Shown here piece by piece: positions 63,805 through 64,000 of a stretch of DNA of 64,000 nucleotides. A program made the position numbers and the translations under genes. The stretch comes from Nocardioides sp. Root140 (lineage in GTDB: Bacteria > Actinomycetota > Actinomycetes > Propionibacteriales > Nocardioidaceae): NCBI RefSeq assembly GCF_001426745.1, contig NZ_LMFI01000012.1:62123-126122 (forward strand), in the 5' to 3' direction. Numbering within the stretch: the stretch's first letter is position 1; each line of letters begins with the position of its first letter. The notes under the pieces are model-generated. The model did not search any database and was not told where the DNA came from. It was given only the letters and a program-made list of their open reading frames with translations.

Positions 63805-64000
63805 ATGGCCCTCTCGGTGCGCGAGTACCGTGCGCGGATCAAGTCGACGGAGTCGATGAAGAAGATCACGCGCGCCATGGAGCTGATCGCCGCGTCCCGC
63901 ATCATCAAGGCACAGCAGCGGGCGCAGGCGGCAGCGCCGTACGCCCGTGAGCTGACCCGTGCGGTCTCGGCCGTGGCGACGTACTCCAATGTCGACCACG
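63805..64000 (+). CDS. atpG: ATP synthase F1 subunit gamma (5' end only)
   Basis: The first 65 codons of gamma: ALSVREYRARIKSTESMKKI, then TRAMELIAASRIIKAQQRA, the N-terminal helix that rotates inside the alpha/beta ring. The window ends inside the gene. The start ATG at 63805 is 45 bases after atpA. Confidence 0.93.
   Translation, partial: MALSVREYRARIKSTESMKKITRAMELIAASRIIKAQQRAQAAAPYARELTRAVSAVATYSNVDH

Overview
The window is high-GC actinobacterial DNA, most likely from a Nocardioides-type member of the Nocardioidaceae. This rests on dense coding in both directions, many GTG/TTG starts, four-base ATGA/GTGA start-stop overlaps, mycothiol-type redox control (SigR/RsrA), WhiB1, nickel superoxide dismutase, Kgd-type oxoglutarate decarboxylase and an Arg/Gln-rich insertion in Rho. 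Taxonomy is inferred from gene content and recalled families, not from a search.

Layout. 0-8.6 kb is accessory: a frameshifted TfoX-like gene, an SDR, an operon of AurF-type diiron oxygenase, ferredoxin/ferredoxin-NADP reductase fusion and TetR regulator, a membrane protein, a class III cyclase behind a secreted metalloprotease, and a nucleotidyltransferase. 8.6-26.9 kb is mostly housekeeping: DUF445, S4 protein, FKBP, CBS, HisN, RsgA, AroA, an ECF sigma factor fused to its own anti-sigma and extracellular domain, a GGDEF-like protein, SRAP, SigR/RsrA, ribosomal protein bL37, PdtaS and WhiB1. From RsgA to WhiB1 the content resembles, from memory, the aroA-sigH-whiB1 neighbourhood of Mycobacterium tuberculosis. 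26.9-39.9 kb holds SigF with its anti-sigma factor, a repeat-filled spacer, SodN/SodX, malic enzyme, two oxidoreductases, Kgd, a lipoprotein plus LCP ligase pair, a secreted anchor-type protein and tRNA-Arg(CCG).

40-64 kb is a conserved actinobacterial block: argS-lysA-hom-thrC-thrB-rho, then rpmE-prfA-prmC-tsaC-wecA and the atp operon (atpI-like, atpZ, atpB, E, F, H, A and the start of atpG). In M. tuberculosis rho is followed directly by rpmE. Here about 5.7 kb is placed between them: a receiver-only response regulator, a membrane-anchored HEAT-repeat protein, a family 2 glycosyltransferase and a CHASE3/HAMP histidine kinase, joined by four-base overlaps, followed by a Bcr/CflA efflux pump. 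This is my main candidate for an undescribed system: a two-component-controlled membrane polysaccharide synthase with a HEAT adaptor.

Regulation visible in the DNA: two exact matches to the SigR promoter (GGAAT-N18-GTT), one upstream of sigR itself and one upstream of rpmE, which tie a redox sigma factor to ribosome and translation genes; a CRP/GlxR-like box upstream of the atp cluster; MtrA-like 9-bp direct repeats at two places; a perfect inverted repeat upstream of the AurF gene; and a perfect 13-bp inverted repeat upstream of the SRAP gene. Dispersed palindromic elements occur at 5.6 and 28.2 kb, and an 86-bp tandem duplication carrying terminator hairpins follows sodN. Apart from that 28.1-28.5 kb spacer, no stretch over 300 bases lacks a gene.
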